Shown: piece after piece, positions 38,218 through 48,182 of the stretch
Numbering within the stretch: the stretch's first letter is position 1
Layout: each line of letters opens with the position of its first letter
From: Pelagerythrobacter marensis
GTDB lineage: Bacteria; Pseudomonadota; Alphaproteobacteria; Sphingomonadales; Sphingomonadaceae
Direction: 5' to 3'
Assembly: GCF_001028625.1 (NCBI RefSeq)
Contig: NZ_CP011805.1
Coordinates: 2,279,001 to 2,343,000 of the forward strand
DNA length: 64,000 nt
Translations under genes and position numbers: made by a program
The notes under the pieces: generated by a model
Seen by the model: only the letters and a program-made list of their open reading frames with translations
Told to the model about the DNA's origin: nothing
The model's database searches: none

Positions 38218-39264
38218 ATGAGCGAAAACGATCTTCCCGATCCTGAAGAACGCCGGGTGCACACGCTGTCCCCGGAAGAGCGGCGCAAGGAAGCGATCGA
38301 GCAGAAACTGGGGCTGCGCGCGCAAATGGCCCGCAGGGTCGGGCCCGGCACACGCGCGTTCGACGTGGGCAAGCGCGTGTTCGTGGGGGCTTACAACGAC
38401 GGCTTCATCCATGCCGGCAATCTGGCCTACATGTCGATGCTCGCGATTTTCCCGTTTTTCATTCTCGGGGCGGCGATCTTTTCGATCCTCGGCGAAAACA
38501 GCGAACGCGCCGCGACGATAGAGGCGGTGCTCTACGCCCTGCCCCCGATGGTCGGGAACGTGATCGAACCGGTCGCCCGCAACGTGGTCGAATCGCGCAG
38601 CGGCTGGCTGCTCTGGGCCGGCGGCCTAGTCGCGCTGTGGACCGTATCCAGCCTGATCGAAACGATCCGGGACATTCTGCGCCGCGCCTATGGCACGGCA
38701 GCAACGGAAGCGTTCTGGAAATACCGCCTGCTGTCGGCCGGGGTCATCGTGGCCGCCGTGATCCTGTTAATGCTGTCGCTGATCGCGCAGGTCATCATCG
38801 GCGCGGCGCAGGAACTGATCGATGCCTATCTGCCGTGGCTGTCGCATGTGATTGCAGAGCTGCAGATTTCGCGCCTGATCCCCGCCTTCGGGCTGTTCGG
38901 GTCGCTTTACCTGCTCTATTTCACCCTCGCGCCCAAGGCATACCGCGTGCGGCGCTATCCCAAATGGCCCGGCGCGCTGGCGACGACGGCGTGGTGGGTG
39001 GCAGTCACCATTGCCCTGCCCCCCGCGATCCGCCAGTTCTTCAGCTATGACGCGACATACGGCAGCCTGGCCGGTATCATGATCGCGCTTTTCTTTTTCT
39101 ACCTCGTCGGCCTAGGGGTGGTGATCGGCGCCGAACTCAACGCCGCACTGGCCGAAACGCCCGAGGAAGAAGAAAACCGGATCGGCCAGGCGGACGACCG
39201 GCGGCGGGCAGCGGCCCGGCGCGCGGCGCAGCAGGAACAGGAAACGAAAGAGGACACGGCATGA
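38218..39264 (+). CDS. YihY/BrkB-family inner-membrane protein
   Basis: 348 aa with six to seven TM helices. Typical segments: GFIHAGNLAYMSMLAIFPFFIL at TM1, VALWTVSSLIETIRDILRRAYGT, and YGSLAGIMIALFFFYLVGLGVVIGAELNA at the end, then a charged Ala/Arg/Glu tail. The family was once called ribonuclease BN; that role was withdrawn and the function is unsettled. The stop overlaps the fabI ATG, so expression is probably coupled to lipid synthesis. Confidence 0.9.
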   Translation: MSENDLPDPEERRVHTLSPEERRKEAIEQKLGLRAQMARRVGPGTRAFDVGKRVFVGAYNDGFIHAGNLAYMSMLAIFPFFILGAAIFSILGENSERAATIEAVLYALPPMVGNVIEPVARNVVESRSGWLLWAGGLVALWTVSSLIETIRDILRRAYGTAATEAFWKYRLLSAGVIVAAVILLMLSLIAQVIIGAAQELIDAYLPWLSHVIAELQISRLIPAFGLFGSLYLLYFTLAPKAYRVRRYPKWPGALATTAWWVAVTIALPPAIRQFFSYDATYGSLAGIMIALFFFYLVGLGVVIGAELNAALAETPEEEENRIGQADDRRRAAARRAAQQEQETKEDTA

Positions 39265-40067
39265 GCGGGTTGATGGCTGGAAAACGCGGGCTGATCATGG
39301 GCCTTGCCAACGACAAGTCGCTGGCGTGGGGCATCGCGAAGAAATTGCGCGAACACGGCGCGGAACTGGCGTTTTCCTATCAGGGCGAAGCGCTGGCCAA
39401 ACGGGTGCGGCCGCTGGCCGAACAGCTCGACAGCGATTTCGTGTTCGAATGCGACGTATCGGATATGGATGCGCTCGACGATGCCTTCGCTCGCCTGCAG
39501 GAACGGTGGGAAACGCTCGATTTCGTCGTTCACGCGATCGGGTTTTCCGACAAGAACGAACTGCGCGGCAAGTATCTCGATACCAGCCTCGACAACTTCC
39601 TGATGACGATGAACATTTCCGCCTACAGCCTCGTCGCCGTGGCCAGGCGGGCAGCGGCGATGATGCCCGAAGGCGGCAATATCCTGACGCTAACCTATTA
39701 CGGCGCGGAAAAGGTCATCCCGCATTACAACGTCATGGGGGTGGCCAAGGCGGCGCTGGAAACCAGCGTGCAATATCTCGCCAACGATCTCGGCCCCGAC
39801 AACATTCGCATCAACGCGCTCAGTGCCGGGCCGATCAAGACCCTGGCGGCCAGCGGGATCGGCGATTTCCGCTATATCCTCAAGTGGAACGAACTGAATT
39901 CGCCCCTGCGCCGCAACGTGACGATCGACGATGTCGGCGGCTCGGGCCTCTACCTGCTGTCCGACCTCTCATCCGGCGTCACGGGCGAGGTGCACCATGT
40001 CGACGCCGGTTACCACGTGGTCGGCATGAAACAGGAAGACGCCCCCGATATCGCGCTGGACAAGTAG
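39261..40067 (+). CDS. fabI: Enoyl-[acyl-carrier-protein] reductase (NADH)
   Basis: Last step of the fatty-acid elongation cycle. The 268-aa short-chain dehydrogenase has the FabI-type opening GKRGLIMGLANDKSLAWGIA, VHAIGFSDKNELRG, and the catalytic Tyr-x6-Lys in YYGAEKVIPHYNVMGVAKAALE. SAGPIKTLAASGI lies in the substrate loop. Start in an ATGA overlap with the BrkB-family gene. Confidence 0.96.
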   Translation: MSGLMAGKRGLIMGLANDKSLAWGIAKKLREHGAELAFSYQGEALAKRVRPLAEQLDSDFVFECDVSDMDALDDAFARLQERWETLDFVVHAIGFSDKNELRGKYLDTSLDNFLMTMNISAYSLVAVARRAAAMMPEGGNILTLTYYGAEKVIPHYNVMGVAKAALETSVQYLANDLGPDNIRINALSAGPIKTLAASGIGDFRYILKWNELNSPLRRNVTIDDVGGSGLYLLSDLSSGVTGEVHHVDAGYHVVGMKQEDAPDIALDK

Positions 40068-40075
40068 GGGGCGCG

Positions 40076-40495
40076 CTATACGTCGGTCGCGGTCGCCGCA
40101 AGCGGGCTGGCTTCCCCGTTGAGCCGGGGAAAACAGCGGGCGAGGATTAGCAGGGCCGTGGGCAGGGCCATCGTGAACGCGATGTCCCACGCGGTTTCGA
40201 CAGCGAGCGCTTTCCCGGTGGTGCCGTAGGCCAGCGCACGCGACCAATCGAGCAGTTCATTGCCGCATTCCAGCAGCAGAACGAGCAGCCAGGGCCACAC
40301 GCTCGCCAACCCGCGCCGGGCAACGGCGGCAAACAGGATCTGCGCCAGAAGACCCAGATAGGCGTGCAGCACGGGATGGCTCAACGCCGTCCAGTCGGAC
40401 AGCCACATCTTCCACCCGATCCACTCGGCGGCAATACCAACGATCCACGGATCCGCCTGCGCAACCAGCGTCATTATCGGAGAACGGATGTCCAT
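40076..40495 (-). CDS. Small membrane protein of unknown function
   Basis: 139 aa with three to four hydrophobic segments (VLHAYLGLLAQILFAAV, VWPWLLVLLLECGNELLDW, ETAWDIAFTMALPTALLILARC). The E-x2-N-E-x2-D pattern in the second segment recalls VanZ-like or phosphatase-type integral proteins, but no family is assigned with confidence. Convergent with fabI, 8 bp between stops. It marks the left border of the polysaccharide locus. Confidence 0.6.
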   Translation of the reverse strand: MDIRSPIMTLVAQADPWIVGIAAEWIGWKMWLSDWTALSHPVLHAYLGLLAQILFAAVARRGLASVWPWLLVLLLECGNELLDWSRALAYGTTGKALAVETAWDIAFTMALPTALLILARCFPRLNGEASPLAATATDV

Positions 40496-40563
40496 CGCGG
40501 GGGAAATAGGGTGCGGGGCGCCAGCGGCAAGGCTTCGTCGGCCCAGCGCCCCCCTTGTTTACC

Positions 40564-41775
40564 TCAACCTGCCGCGGCCTGCCGGATAACGGCGGCGCTG
40601 ACCTCGGCGGCCTTGCGCATCTGTTCTTCGGTGAGCGTGGGATGGACGAGCCACATGAGGCTCGTCTCCCCCAACTCGCGCGCCACCGGCAATCGCTCGG
40701 GCGGACGCAGGCCGGTGCCCTCGAACGCGGCCTCCAGATAGACTTCCGAACAGCTTCCCTGGAAACAGGGGACGCCGGCCGAACCGATCTCCGCCACGAT
40801 GCGATCACGATCCCAGCCAGCGGCCAGAGCATCCGGGCGGACATAAGCGTAGAACTTGTACAGTCCATGCACACTGCCGTCGTCTGTTGGCTGTGGGAGC
40901 CGCAGACAACCACCGGTTCCGCTATGCGGCGCCAATGCTTCGTGCAGTTGCCGGGCGTTGTGCGTGCGCGCTTCGGTCCACGCCGCCATCCGTTCCAGCT
41001 GGATCCGCCCTATGGCCGCCTGCATTTCAAGCATCCGCCAGTTGGTGCCGAAGCTTTCATGCAGCCAGCGGTATCCTGGAGGGTGTGAACGCTCGTAAAC
41101 CGCGTCCCAGCTCTTCCCATGATCTTTGAAGGCCCACATGCGCGACCACAGATCGCGATCATCGGTCGTCACCATGCCGCCTTCACCGCCCGTGGTCATG
41201 ATCTTGTCCTGGCAGAAGGACCAGGCGCCGACATGGCCAATCGAACCTACGCTGCGCCCCTTGTAGCGGGCACCGTGAGCCTGCGCGCAGTCTTCGATCA
41301 CCTTGATGCTCTGCGGTTCGGCCAGTTCCATGATCGGGTCCATGTCGGCAGGCCAGCCAGCGAGATGGACCACGATTATCGCCCGCGTCCGTTCTGTCAG
41401 ATGGGGCGCGATCGTCGCTGCCGAGAGATTGCCGCTGTCACGCTCGACATCGGCGAATACCGGAACCGCGCCGGCGTTGACCACGCAGCTGACCGAAGCG
41501 AGAAAAGTTCGCGGGGTTACGATCACCTCGTCGGTGGCGCTACCGCCGTTGACCGCCCCGATGCCCAGTCCGTGCAATGCAAGATCGAGCGCCACCGTGC
41601 CATTGGTCACCGCGATGGCGTGCGAGCAATCCGACCAGTCTGCGAACTCGCGTTCGAAATGGCGGCATTCCTCTCCGGTCCAGTAACTGACCCGATTGGA
41701 ACGCAGCACGGCGGAAACCGCGTCCACTTCTTCCTCGGAATAACTGGGCCAGGGGGCAAAGGCGGTGTTCAGCAT
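40564..41775 (-). CDS. DegT/DnrJ/EryC1 sugar aminotransferase (PglE-like)
   Basis: 403-aa PLP enzyme that aminates a 4-keto-6-deoxy nucleotide sugar. Motifs: TNGTVALDLALHGLGIG, DEVIVTPRTFLASVSCVVNAGAVPVFADV, VIEDCAQAHGARYKG, and SFCQDKIMTTGGEGGMV with the PLP-binding Lys. Start ATG 41775, one base after the stop of the acetyltransferase, with GGAAAAGAG before it. With the adjacent PglD-like and PglC-like genes it forms a bacillosamine-type (2,4-diamino-trideoxyhexose) module, last gene of the leftward operon. Confidence 0.88.
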   Translation of the reverse strand: MLNTAFAPWPSYSEEEVDAVSAVLRSNRVSYWTGEECRHFEREFADWSDCSHAIAVTNGTVALDLALHGLGIGAVNGGSATDEVIVTPRTFLASVSCVVNAGAVPVFADVERDSGNLSAATIAPHLTERTRAIIVVHLAGWPADMDPIMELAEPQSIKVIEDCAQAHGARYKGRSVGSIGHVGAWSFCQDKIMTTGGEGGMVTTDDRDLWSRMWAFKDHGKSWDAVYERSHPPGYRWLHESFGTNWRMLEMQAAIGRIQLERMAAWTEARTHNARQLHEALAPHSGTGGCLRLPQPTDDGSVHGLYKFYAYVRPDALAAGWDRDRIVAEIGSAGVPCFQGSCSEVYLEAAFEGTGLRPPERLPVARELGETSLMWLVHPTLTEEQMRKAAEVSAAVIRQAAAG

Positions 41776-41776
41776 C

Positions 41777-42409
41777 TTATCTCTTTTCCATAACTCTCGC
41801 AGGATTGCCGACCACAGTCGCACCCGGCGGCACATCCCTGGTCACCACAGCGCCCATCCCCACGGTCGCCCCGGCGCCTATCGAAACACCCTGACGGATC
41901 GCGGCGCCAGACCCGATATAGGCGTGATCGCCAATCGTGACACTGCCATTGCATTTCACGCCCGGTGCGAAAGTCACATAGTCACCAATTATGCAATCGT
42001 GCTCTACATACGAATAGAGATTGCAATGAAAGCAGCGACCTATTGCGATGTTGGATGTGAGAGTCACGAATGGGGATAGCAAGGCACCCGGTCCGATCTC
42101 TACATCATCCATAACCACGACGTTGTCGGCCGAGGCACCGGCAATCTCTACACCCGCGTCGCGGCAGCGCCGGTCAAGGAGTTCACGAACCGAAGACTTC
42201 GCAATCGCAAGAACGGCGTAGCGCGCGGTAGCCGGCTCATTCAGAAAACGTTCGAATGTCCAGATTTCGTGCCCATTGACGGCATCGGCGGTCGGCTGAT
42301 CGTCGACGAAGACAAGAGCAGCCGGTCTATGGCGCAGTTGGGCGCGAACGAGCGGCAAGATGCCCCTACCGCATCCGCTCGCCCCATATACACCATACAG
42401 GATGCTCAT
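41777..42409 (-). CDS. NeuD/PglD-family sugar N/O-acetyltransferase
   Basis: 210 aa. An N-terminal Rossmann-like domain ([20 protein letters not shown]) that binds the nucleotide sugar, then a left-handed beta helix of hexapeptide repeats ([33 protein letters not shown] with the catalytic His, [15 protein letters not shown]). Ends with the usual VVGNPARVM. It probably acetylates the 4-amino group made by the neighbouring aminotransferase using acetyl-CoA. ATGA overlap with the PglC-like gene upstream. Confidence 0.9.
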   Translation of the reverse strand: MSILYGVYGASGCGRGILPLVRAQLRHRPAALVFVDDQPTADAVNGHEIWTFERFLNEPATARYAVLAIAKSSVRELLDRRCRDAGVEIAGASADNVVVMDDVEIGPGALLSPFVTLTSNIAIGRCFHCNLYSYVEHDCIIGDYVTFAPGVKCNGSVTIGDHAYIGSGAAIRQGVSIGAGATVGMGAVVTRDVPPGATVVGNPARVMEKR

Positions 42410-43002
42410 GGCCTGTGCGTGCCCTGGAATTTAGGCATTGTCGCCTCCCCATCGGCGCTGATGCCGTCGCGCCGCACCACTTTCAGAACCGTCAGCCCGA
42501 TTATCCGCAGGTCCAGCATTATGCTGCGATTGTCCACGTACCAGACGTCGAGGGCGAACTTCTCCTCCCAGCTCAAGGCATTTCGCCCGTTGACTTGCGC
42601 CCAGCCCGTCAGGCCTGGGCGCACTTCATGCCGTCGTGCCTGTTCGGCGTTGTAGCGCGGAAGGTATTCCATCAACAGCGGTCGCGGGCCGACCAGACTC
42701 ATATCGCCTTTCAGGACGTTCCACAGCCCCGGAAGTTCGTCGAGACTGGTCGAACGAAGAAAGCCGCCAAATGCCGTCAACCGCTCGGCATCGGACAAGG
42801 GCACACCATCGCTTCCGACCGCATTGCGCATCGTACGAAATTTGATCAGTTCGAATGGTGCGGCATTCAGGCCCGGACGCGCTTGCCGGAACATGACCGG
42901 CGCCCCCATCTTCAACCGAACGATCAGCCCAATGATGAAAAGCAGTGGCAGAAGAGCCAGCAACGCGCTCGCAGACAACAGAATATCGAAGAGACGCTTC
43001 AT
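42406..43002 (-). CDS. PglC-like initiating phosphoglycosyltransferase
   Basis: 198-aa monotopic phosphoglycosyltransferase that moves a phospho-sugar from its UDP donor to undecaprenyl phosphate, starting repeat-unit assembly. It has the re-entrant helix [30 protein letters not shown], the catalytic Asp-Glu dyad in [24 protein letters not shown], and [14 protein letters not shown]. Its short length matches PglC rather than the long WbaP type. Start ATG 43002 overlaps the glycosyltransferase stop. Confidence 0.93.
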   Translation of the reverse strand: MKRLFDILLSASALLALLPLLFIIGLIVRLKMGAPVMFRQARPGLNAAPFELIKFRTMRNAVGSDGVPLSDAERLTAFGGFLRSTSLDELPGLWNVLKGDMSLVGPRPLLMEYLPRYNAEQARRHEVRPGLTGWAQVNGRNALSWEEKFALDVWYVDNRSIMLDLRIIGLTVLKVVRRDGISADGEATMPKFQGTHRP

Positions 43003-44219
43003 GCCTGTCGCTCGCCAGTGACCCAGCTTACCCATCGATCGGCAAGTGCCTGCCTTTGAAAGTCCCGCTCCGCCAACACCGCTGCGCGCGAAGCCATCAT
43101 CTGCAATTCCGTGCGATCGTCCGCCGCTTTCTCCAGCGCATCCGCGAAAGCTGGTGCATCTTCCGGTGGGACCACGATCCCACAGCTTTCCCGATCGATC
43201 ATTTCAGCCAGCCATCCCGGATAATTGTTCAGCACGGGAAGACCGGCGGCGATATAATCGAAGAATTTGTTCGGCGAGGTTCCATAATAGAACGCCGGCA
43301 CATTGGCCAGAACCTGCATACCCAGATCTGCCCCCGCCATCAGCCCGGCCAGACGCCGCTTGTCGACCGGGGGGTGGAAGATGACGTTGCGTAGCCCTTC
43401 TTGCTGCGCGCGCTCCATCAGCCTGCCTTTCAGCCTGCCATCGCCGACCAGCGCCAGCTTGATATCGTCGCGCCCTCGGTCAATCAGCACCCGCGCGGCA
43501 TCCAGGACGGCATCGAGTCCGTTGGCCATCCCGTGCGTGCCGGTAAAAATCGCCAGAAGGTCGCTCTGATTCACGCCTTCGGGCCGCCACGGAGAGACAT
43601 CAGTGCGAAAAATGTCGATGTCGCAACCATTGGGGATAGTCGCGATCGCCCCTTCGGACACCCCGCGACGTGCGATCCCCTGCGCAATCCCCGGGGCCAG
43701 GGCAATGCATCGATTGGCGGAGCGATAGGACAGCCATTCGAGCGCCGACATGGCACCCAGAACAAAAGGATTCGTGATAACCCCCATCGCTCGCGGCAGT
43801 TCGGGCCACAGATCGCGCACTTCGAACACGAACGGCTTGCGCCGCAACCATCGCGCAACAATCGCAGGGATTCCGGCAGTCAGTGGCGTGGTCGTTGCAA
43901 ATGCCAGATCATAGGGTTCGCTCAGAGCGATCCGAAGGCTTCCCCAGGCATATTTGAGAAAAGTGGCGCTGCGTCGAAGGAAGCCGTCCTGATTGGAATA
44001 GGACAGGTCGAATTCGACTACATCTATGCCGTCGATCGTCCCCCGGCGGCGGCCCCGACTGAACCGACCTTCCAACCCGGTATGTCCGCCCCCATAACTG
44101 CCGCAGACCATCGTAACGCGATGCCCGCGCGCAATCAGGCGCCGCGCCATCTCGTAAGAACGTATGCCGACGGCACCTCGCGGTGTGGAAAAATGCTGAT
44201 GGAAGTAGAGGACGTGCAT
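42999..44219 (-). CDS. GT4 glycosyltransferase (WbuB-like)
   Basis: 406-aa GT-B enzyme. It starts MHVLYFHQHFSTPRGAVGIRSYEMAR as WbuB/FucNAc-transferase-like proteins do, has FEVRDLWPELPRAMG, the donor-site region IFTGTHGMANGLDAVLDAA, and the E-x7-E-like end region (GTSPNKFFDYIAAGLPVLNN). It probably adds the second sugar of the repeat unit to the lipid-linked first sugar. One base separates it from the heparinase-like gene upstream. Confidence 0.88.
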   Translation of the reverse strand: MHVLYFHQHFSTPRGAVGIRSYEMARRLIARGHRVTMVCGSYGGGHTGLEGRFSRGRRRGTIDGIDVVEFDLSYSNQDGFLRRSATFLKYAWGSLRIALSEPYDLAFATTTPLTAGIPAIVARWLRRKPFVFEVRDLWPELPRAMGVITNPFVLGAMSALEWLSYRSANRCIALAPGIAQGIARRGVSEGAIATIPNGCDIDIFRTDVSPWRPEGVNQSDLLAIFTGTHGMANGLDAVLDAARVLIDRGRDDIKLALVGDGRLKGRLMERAQQEGLRNVIFHPPVDKRRLAGLMAGADLGMQVLANVPAFYYGTSPNKFFDYIAAGLPVLNNYPGWLAEMIDRESCGIVVPPEDAPAFADALEKAADDRTELQMMASRAAVLAERDFQRQALADRWVSWVTGERQA

Positions 44220-44220
44220 T

Positions 44221-46041
44221 TCAGAAGCTCAAACGCGTTGTGACCACAGCCGGAGCCGTCAGATGGATCTCCAGCACCGGGATCGACGTCTTATGCAGAT
44301 AGAACCGGGATTCCATCCCTTCTGTTAGGTAAAGTTTCATCCCGGATGTATCGCTTTCGACTTCGATCGAACAATCCCGGCCATGCAGGCGATTTCCGGT
44401 CAGGCGCCACTCTCCCGGCTGGAGCCGCCAACGGATGACTACGTCAGCAGGGCCAGGGCCCAGTTCATCCCGGCAGACCAAGGCGTTGCCGCCAAGTTCC
44501 AGCGAACGGATATGCCTGGCACCGCGATAGTCTCGATATCCCGCCCGTGCCTGAGCAACGCCATCCGCAAATACGACCGGCTCCACACTTTCCGCGCGGG
44601 GCCAGGAGCCGAACAGAAACCGCCCGAGCCGGGGCATTTGATCGCGCCCATCGAACTGCGCCGTATTGTGCGACTCCGCGCCACTAAAATAGGTGATGTC
44701 GTCCCAGCCGCTGTTATAGCTGAACGTTCCGCCATCACGCAGGACATTCTTCCTGCCCAGCCAGAAGTCGACATGCAGCAAATCGCTCTGGCTTGGCCGA
44801 AACCGGAACCGTGGGTAGCGCAGAAATGCACGCGCCTTTCCGCAACGAAGGATATGCAGGCCACCCTGATCGAACGTCTGACTTTCCGGCGCCTCCAGCC
44901 GAGCGGAAGGTGGCGCGATCCCGAGCCAGTGCAACTGCTGATCCCAAGGGCCCGGCGCCAACGCCGCCTTTTCGCAGAACAGCGCGCTGGCCCACTGCAG
45001 TGACGGACGGAAATCGCGGTAATCCGTGTCGGTGAGCGCCAAAATCCGCGCACCGTCATTCGATCCCAGATTGGCGGCGTCCCCGCTTTCGGGATCGGTC
45101 AGTTGGCGCAGCCACCATGTCGCCGCTCGCAGCCGTCCCCGCAACTCGGCCGAGAAACTCTCTAGCCCCATGATCTGGCGCCAGGTTTCCGCGAACGAGT
45201 AGGTATCCAGCATCAATCGGTGGTAGACGACAGAATACTGACTGAAGGTGCCATCCTCCATGATCAGCGTTCGTGCACGCTCCTCCAACCACTTGCGGCC
45301 GATCCGCGCCCAACGCTGCCCCGCTCGTTCTCCATGTGAAGCGAGCCAACTACCCCCAATGAACAGCGCGGCTGCCTCGGACGTGCCATGATTATTCTGC
45401 TGTCCGATGGCATAGCTGATCGTCGGGGCAATTCGCTTGAGATGCATTTGCACCAGATCGAGCAATGAGCGCTCCGGCGATCCGGTCTGGCCGGTCACAA
45501 CCGCAGCCAAGGCCAGGTGCATAACCCGGATCGACGCCTCCTGCCCGCATTTCCAGTTCGCGCCCAAATAGGGCGGGTTCGCCGCAAGCCAGCTTCCAAG
45601 CCAGGCGTTAAGGCGATCAAGTTCCGCATCGTCACCTGTCGCTGCACGCTGCGCCATCGCCAACAGCCAATCAAAGCGCGAGGCTTCCCACACGGTTTTG
45701 ATATCGCCTGCGCCGGTATCGAAATCGCCGATCCTCGACCAATGCGCTAGTTGTTCGACCCGCGCATGCGCCCCCAGCGGATTGGCATGCCAATCGGGCG
45801 GACCTTCGGCAGCGACGTGATGATGGCCAAAGTACAACGCCGCATCGCGCCATGCACGTCTTGCGGATAGGCCCGACGAAGGCGCTGCCGGGCGAGAGAA
45901 GAACGGTCCCCCGGGGCTGTTCGAGCGGACACGCAACACTGGGTGCAACCGCCATCGCAGCCCGGCGCGATAGCTTCCCACGCGGACGAGATTGGCTGGA
46001 CCAAGGGCCAGATAGGTCCTCAGTTTATCCCGAAGCGGCAT
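44221..46041 (-). CDS. Heparinase II/III-family protein
   Basis: 606 aa. N-terminal (alpha/alpha) toroid with W-rich segments (NWKCGQEASIRVMHLALAA, IGQQNNHGTSEAAALFIGGSWL) and a C-terminal beta-sandwich with the family signature SQSDLLHVDFWLGRKNVLRDGGTFSYN and AESHNTAQFDGRDQ. No signal peptide is seen, so it may act in the cytoplasm or be exported in another way. Homologs in polysaccharide loci are thought to act on uronic-acid chains as lyases, unproven here. The ATG overlaps the stop of the fused oxidoreductase (TGATG). Confidence 0.88.
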   Translation of the reverse strand: MPLRDKLRTYLALGPANLVRVGSYRAGLRWRLHPVLRVRSNSPGGPFFSRPAAPSSGLSARRAWRDAALYFGHHHVAAEGPPDWHANPLGAHARVEQLAHWSRIGDFDTGAGDIKTVWEASRFDWLLAMAQRAATGDDAELDRLNAWLGSWLAANPPYLGANWKCGQEASIRVMHLALAAVVTGQTGSPERSLLDLVQMHLKRIAPTISYAIGQQNNHGTSEAAALFIGGSWLASHGERAGQRWARIGRKWLEERARTLIMEDGTFSQYSVVYHRLMLDTYSFAETWRQIMGLESFSAELRGRLRAATWWLRQLTDPESGDAANLGSNDGARILALTDTDYRDFRPSLQWASALFCEKAALAPGPWDQQLHWLGIAPPSARLEAPESQTFDQGGLHILRCGKARAFLRYPRFRFRPSQSDLLHVDFWLGRKNVLRDGGTFSYNSGWDDITYFSGAESHNTAQFDGRDQMPRLGRFLFGSWPRAESVEPVVFADGVAQARAGYRDYRGARHIRSLELGGNALVCRDELGPGPADVVIRWRLQPGEWRLTGNRLHGRDCSIEVESDTSGMKLYLTEGMESRFYLHKTSIPVLEIHLTAPAVVTTRLSF

Positions 46042-48182
46042 CAGTCCTGATGCCGCAACTGGTCCGCTGCATCGATCGTCACTTCCGCCACCTCAAACAG
46101 TTCCTCTGCCGGAATCGGGGTCTCACTGCCGCTTTCGACGGCCTTGAGGAAGGCCGCCGCGCAGTGATCCTGCCCCTTGTCCTGTCGCCAGAGGTTCTGT
46201 TTGCGGAAACCCGGCCAGTTGAACCCCTTCAGGCCAATGAAGTTGTTCAGTTGCAGGGTACGGCCGGCTGCGAATACCTCGACGCGCTCCTTCGGGAAGG
46301 AAGCGCCGCCGTTTGCCAGATAATGGATCGTGCCGAACGAACCATCGGCGAAGCCCAAGGTGATGCTCGCCTTGTCCTCGCTGATCGCCACGGCGTCGCT
46401 ATCGCCCATCCGGCGCGCGCTTACCGCAGTTATCGGAGCCCCAACAAGGAAACGCATAAGATCGATATGATGACATGCTTCTCCGATGATGCGTCCACCA
46501 CCAATCTCACGATCCTGCGTCCAGTGGTCCGGTGGAATCGCTCCCGCATTCATCACCATCAGCACGGTCTTGGGCTCTGCAACACTACCAAGCAAACGGT
46601 GCATGGTGCGCACCTGCGGCGCGAACCGGCGATTGAAACCGACCATCAGGTGCCGCCCGGCATCCTTGTGCGCGGCACGGACCTGGGTCAGTTCTTCACG
46701 GTTCAGCGCCAGCGGCTTTTCGACAAACACGTTCTTGCCTTGCGCAAGCGCAGCCACGGTCAAGCTCGCATGGCTGTCATGACGCGTGGCGATGGCCACC
46801 GTGTCGATCTCCGGGTCGGCGAGGAGGTCTTGCGCGTTGGACATCGCTCGCGCGAAACCGGCGCGTCGACCATGGATGACCCCACTGACTCCACTCGGCG
46901 CGGCAATGCTGTGCAAGGTCGCCCCGGCGCGCCTGAAGGCCGGGATCAGCATGCGGGAAGCGTAATTGCCGGCCCCGATGACCCCGAGGACCGGCTTCTG
47001 CCCGTTCGCCGCCACGACGACCTCGTCGGCAGTGCCGCCCAACCGCACCGACTTTCCATGCCGCTCCGCGACCGGATGAGGATACTCCAGCACGATACCC
47101 AGTGCACCCTTGTCGCTCGCCAAAGCGTCATAGGCTTCCGTTGCCCGATCAAACGGGAATCGGTGCGAAACGAGCGATTCGACTTCGAGCTGCCCGGTCG
47201 CCATCAGATCGAGCACCGCCTCGAAGTTGCGTTGCTCGGTCCAGCGGACAAAACCTATCGGATAGTCCTGCCCCTTAGCCTCGTACGCAGGATCGTAACG
47301 TCCCGGGCCATAGGAGCATGAGACTTGGAAGGTCAGCTCCTTCTCGTAAAAGTCCGCCCGATTGAGCTCGAGACCGGTCACCCCGACCAAAACGATCCGC
47401 CCGCGCTTACGGCACATGCGCGCCGCCTGGATTACCGGGTCCGAAGATTTGGTCGATGCGGTGATAATCACACCGTCCACACCAGCGCCGCGGCTGAATG
47501 TCATCCCTGCCGCGACGGGGTCCTCTCCATTCGCGGGATTGCAGGTCTCGGCTCCGAAGGTGCGCGCCACCGCGAGCTTGGCTTCGTCGAAATCGATCGC
47601 GAGCACCCTGCAGCCATTGGCCCGCAGCAGCTGCACGGTCAGCAGCCCGATAAGGCCAGCCCCGGTCACCACAAAGGCTTCACCGAGGGTCGGCTGAGCC
47701 AAGCGCATGCCTTGCAGGCCAATCGCGCCGACGACAGTGAAGGCCGCAGCCTCGTCACTCACATCGTCCGGGATACGGGCGCAGAGATTTTTCGGGACCG
47801 ATACAACATCGGCATGCGGGCCATTGGAAACGACCCTGTCGCCGGGACGGAACCCTTCGACGCCCTCGCCCGCATCGCTGACGACACCGACATTGCAGTA
47901 TCCGAGCGGTATCGGCTGACCGAGCTTCGAGCGCACGGCATCGACCGTGGTCAACAATCCATCCGTCCGCACTTTGTCCAGCACCTGGGCGACCTTCTCC
48001 GGCTGCTTGCGCGCCTTGGCGACCAAGCCGGCGCGTCCGAAATCGACGAGCATCCGCTCGGTACCCGCGGAGATCAGGGACACGCTGGTGTCGATCAATA
48101 GCTGCCCACGCCGGACCACCGGCGCCGGACATTCAACCAGCTCAGTGACGCCGCTGGAAAGGTCTTGGAGTATTTGTCTCAC
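46041..48182 (-). CDS. Two-domain oxidoreductase: zinc-type alcohol dehydrogenase fused to Gfo/Idh/MocA
   Basis: 713 aa. Residues 1-~360 are an MDR-type dehydrogenase (SLISAGTERM, LGYCNVGVV, FVVTGAGLIGLLTVQLLRANGC Rossmann). Residues ~385-713 are a Gfo/Idh/MocA dehydrogenase (LGVIGAGNYASRMLIPAFR, VAIATRHDSHASLTVAALAQGKNVFVEKP with the EKP motif, GEACHHIDLMRFLVG). The fusion is a recurring partner of heparinase II/III proteins in polysaccharide clusters. It likely oxidises or epimerises a sugar of the repeat unit; reaction unknown. Its 5' end overlaps the polymerase gene by 41 bp. Confidence 0.9.
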   Translation of the reverse strand: MRQILQDLSSGVTELVECPAPVVRRGQLLIDTSVSLISAGTERMLVDFGRAGLVAKARKQPEKVAQVLDKVRTDGLLTTVDAVRSKLGQPIPLGYCNVGVVSDAGEGVEGFRPGDRVVSNGPHADVVSVPKNLCARIPDDVSDEAAAFTVVGAIGLQGMRLAQPTLGEAFVVTGAGLIGLLTVQLLRANGCRVLAIDFDEAKLAVARTFGAETCNPANGEDPVAAGMTFSRGAGVDGVIITASTKSSDPVIQAARMCRKRGRIVLVGVTGLELNRADFYEKELTFQVSCSYGPGRYDPAYEAKGQDYPIGFVRWTEQRNFEAVLDLMATGQLEVESLVSHRFPFDRATEAYDALASDKGALGIVLEYPHPVAERHGKSVRLGGTADEVVVAANGQKPVLGVIGAGNYASRMLIPAFRRAGATLHSIAAPSGVSGVIHGRRAGFARAMSNAQDLLADPEIDTVAIATRHDSHASLTVAALAQGKNVFVEKPLALNREELTQVRAAHKDAGRHLMVGFNRRFAPQVRTMHRLLGSVAEPKTVLMVMNAGAIPPDHWTQDREIGGGRIIGEACHHIDLMRFLVGAPITAVSARRMGDSDAVAISEDKASITLGFADGSFGTIHYLANGGASFPKERVEVFAAGRTLQLNNFIGLKGFNWPGFRKQNLWRQDKGQDHCAAAFLKAVESGSETPIPAEELFEVAEVTIDAADQLRHQD

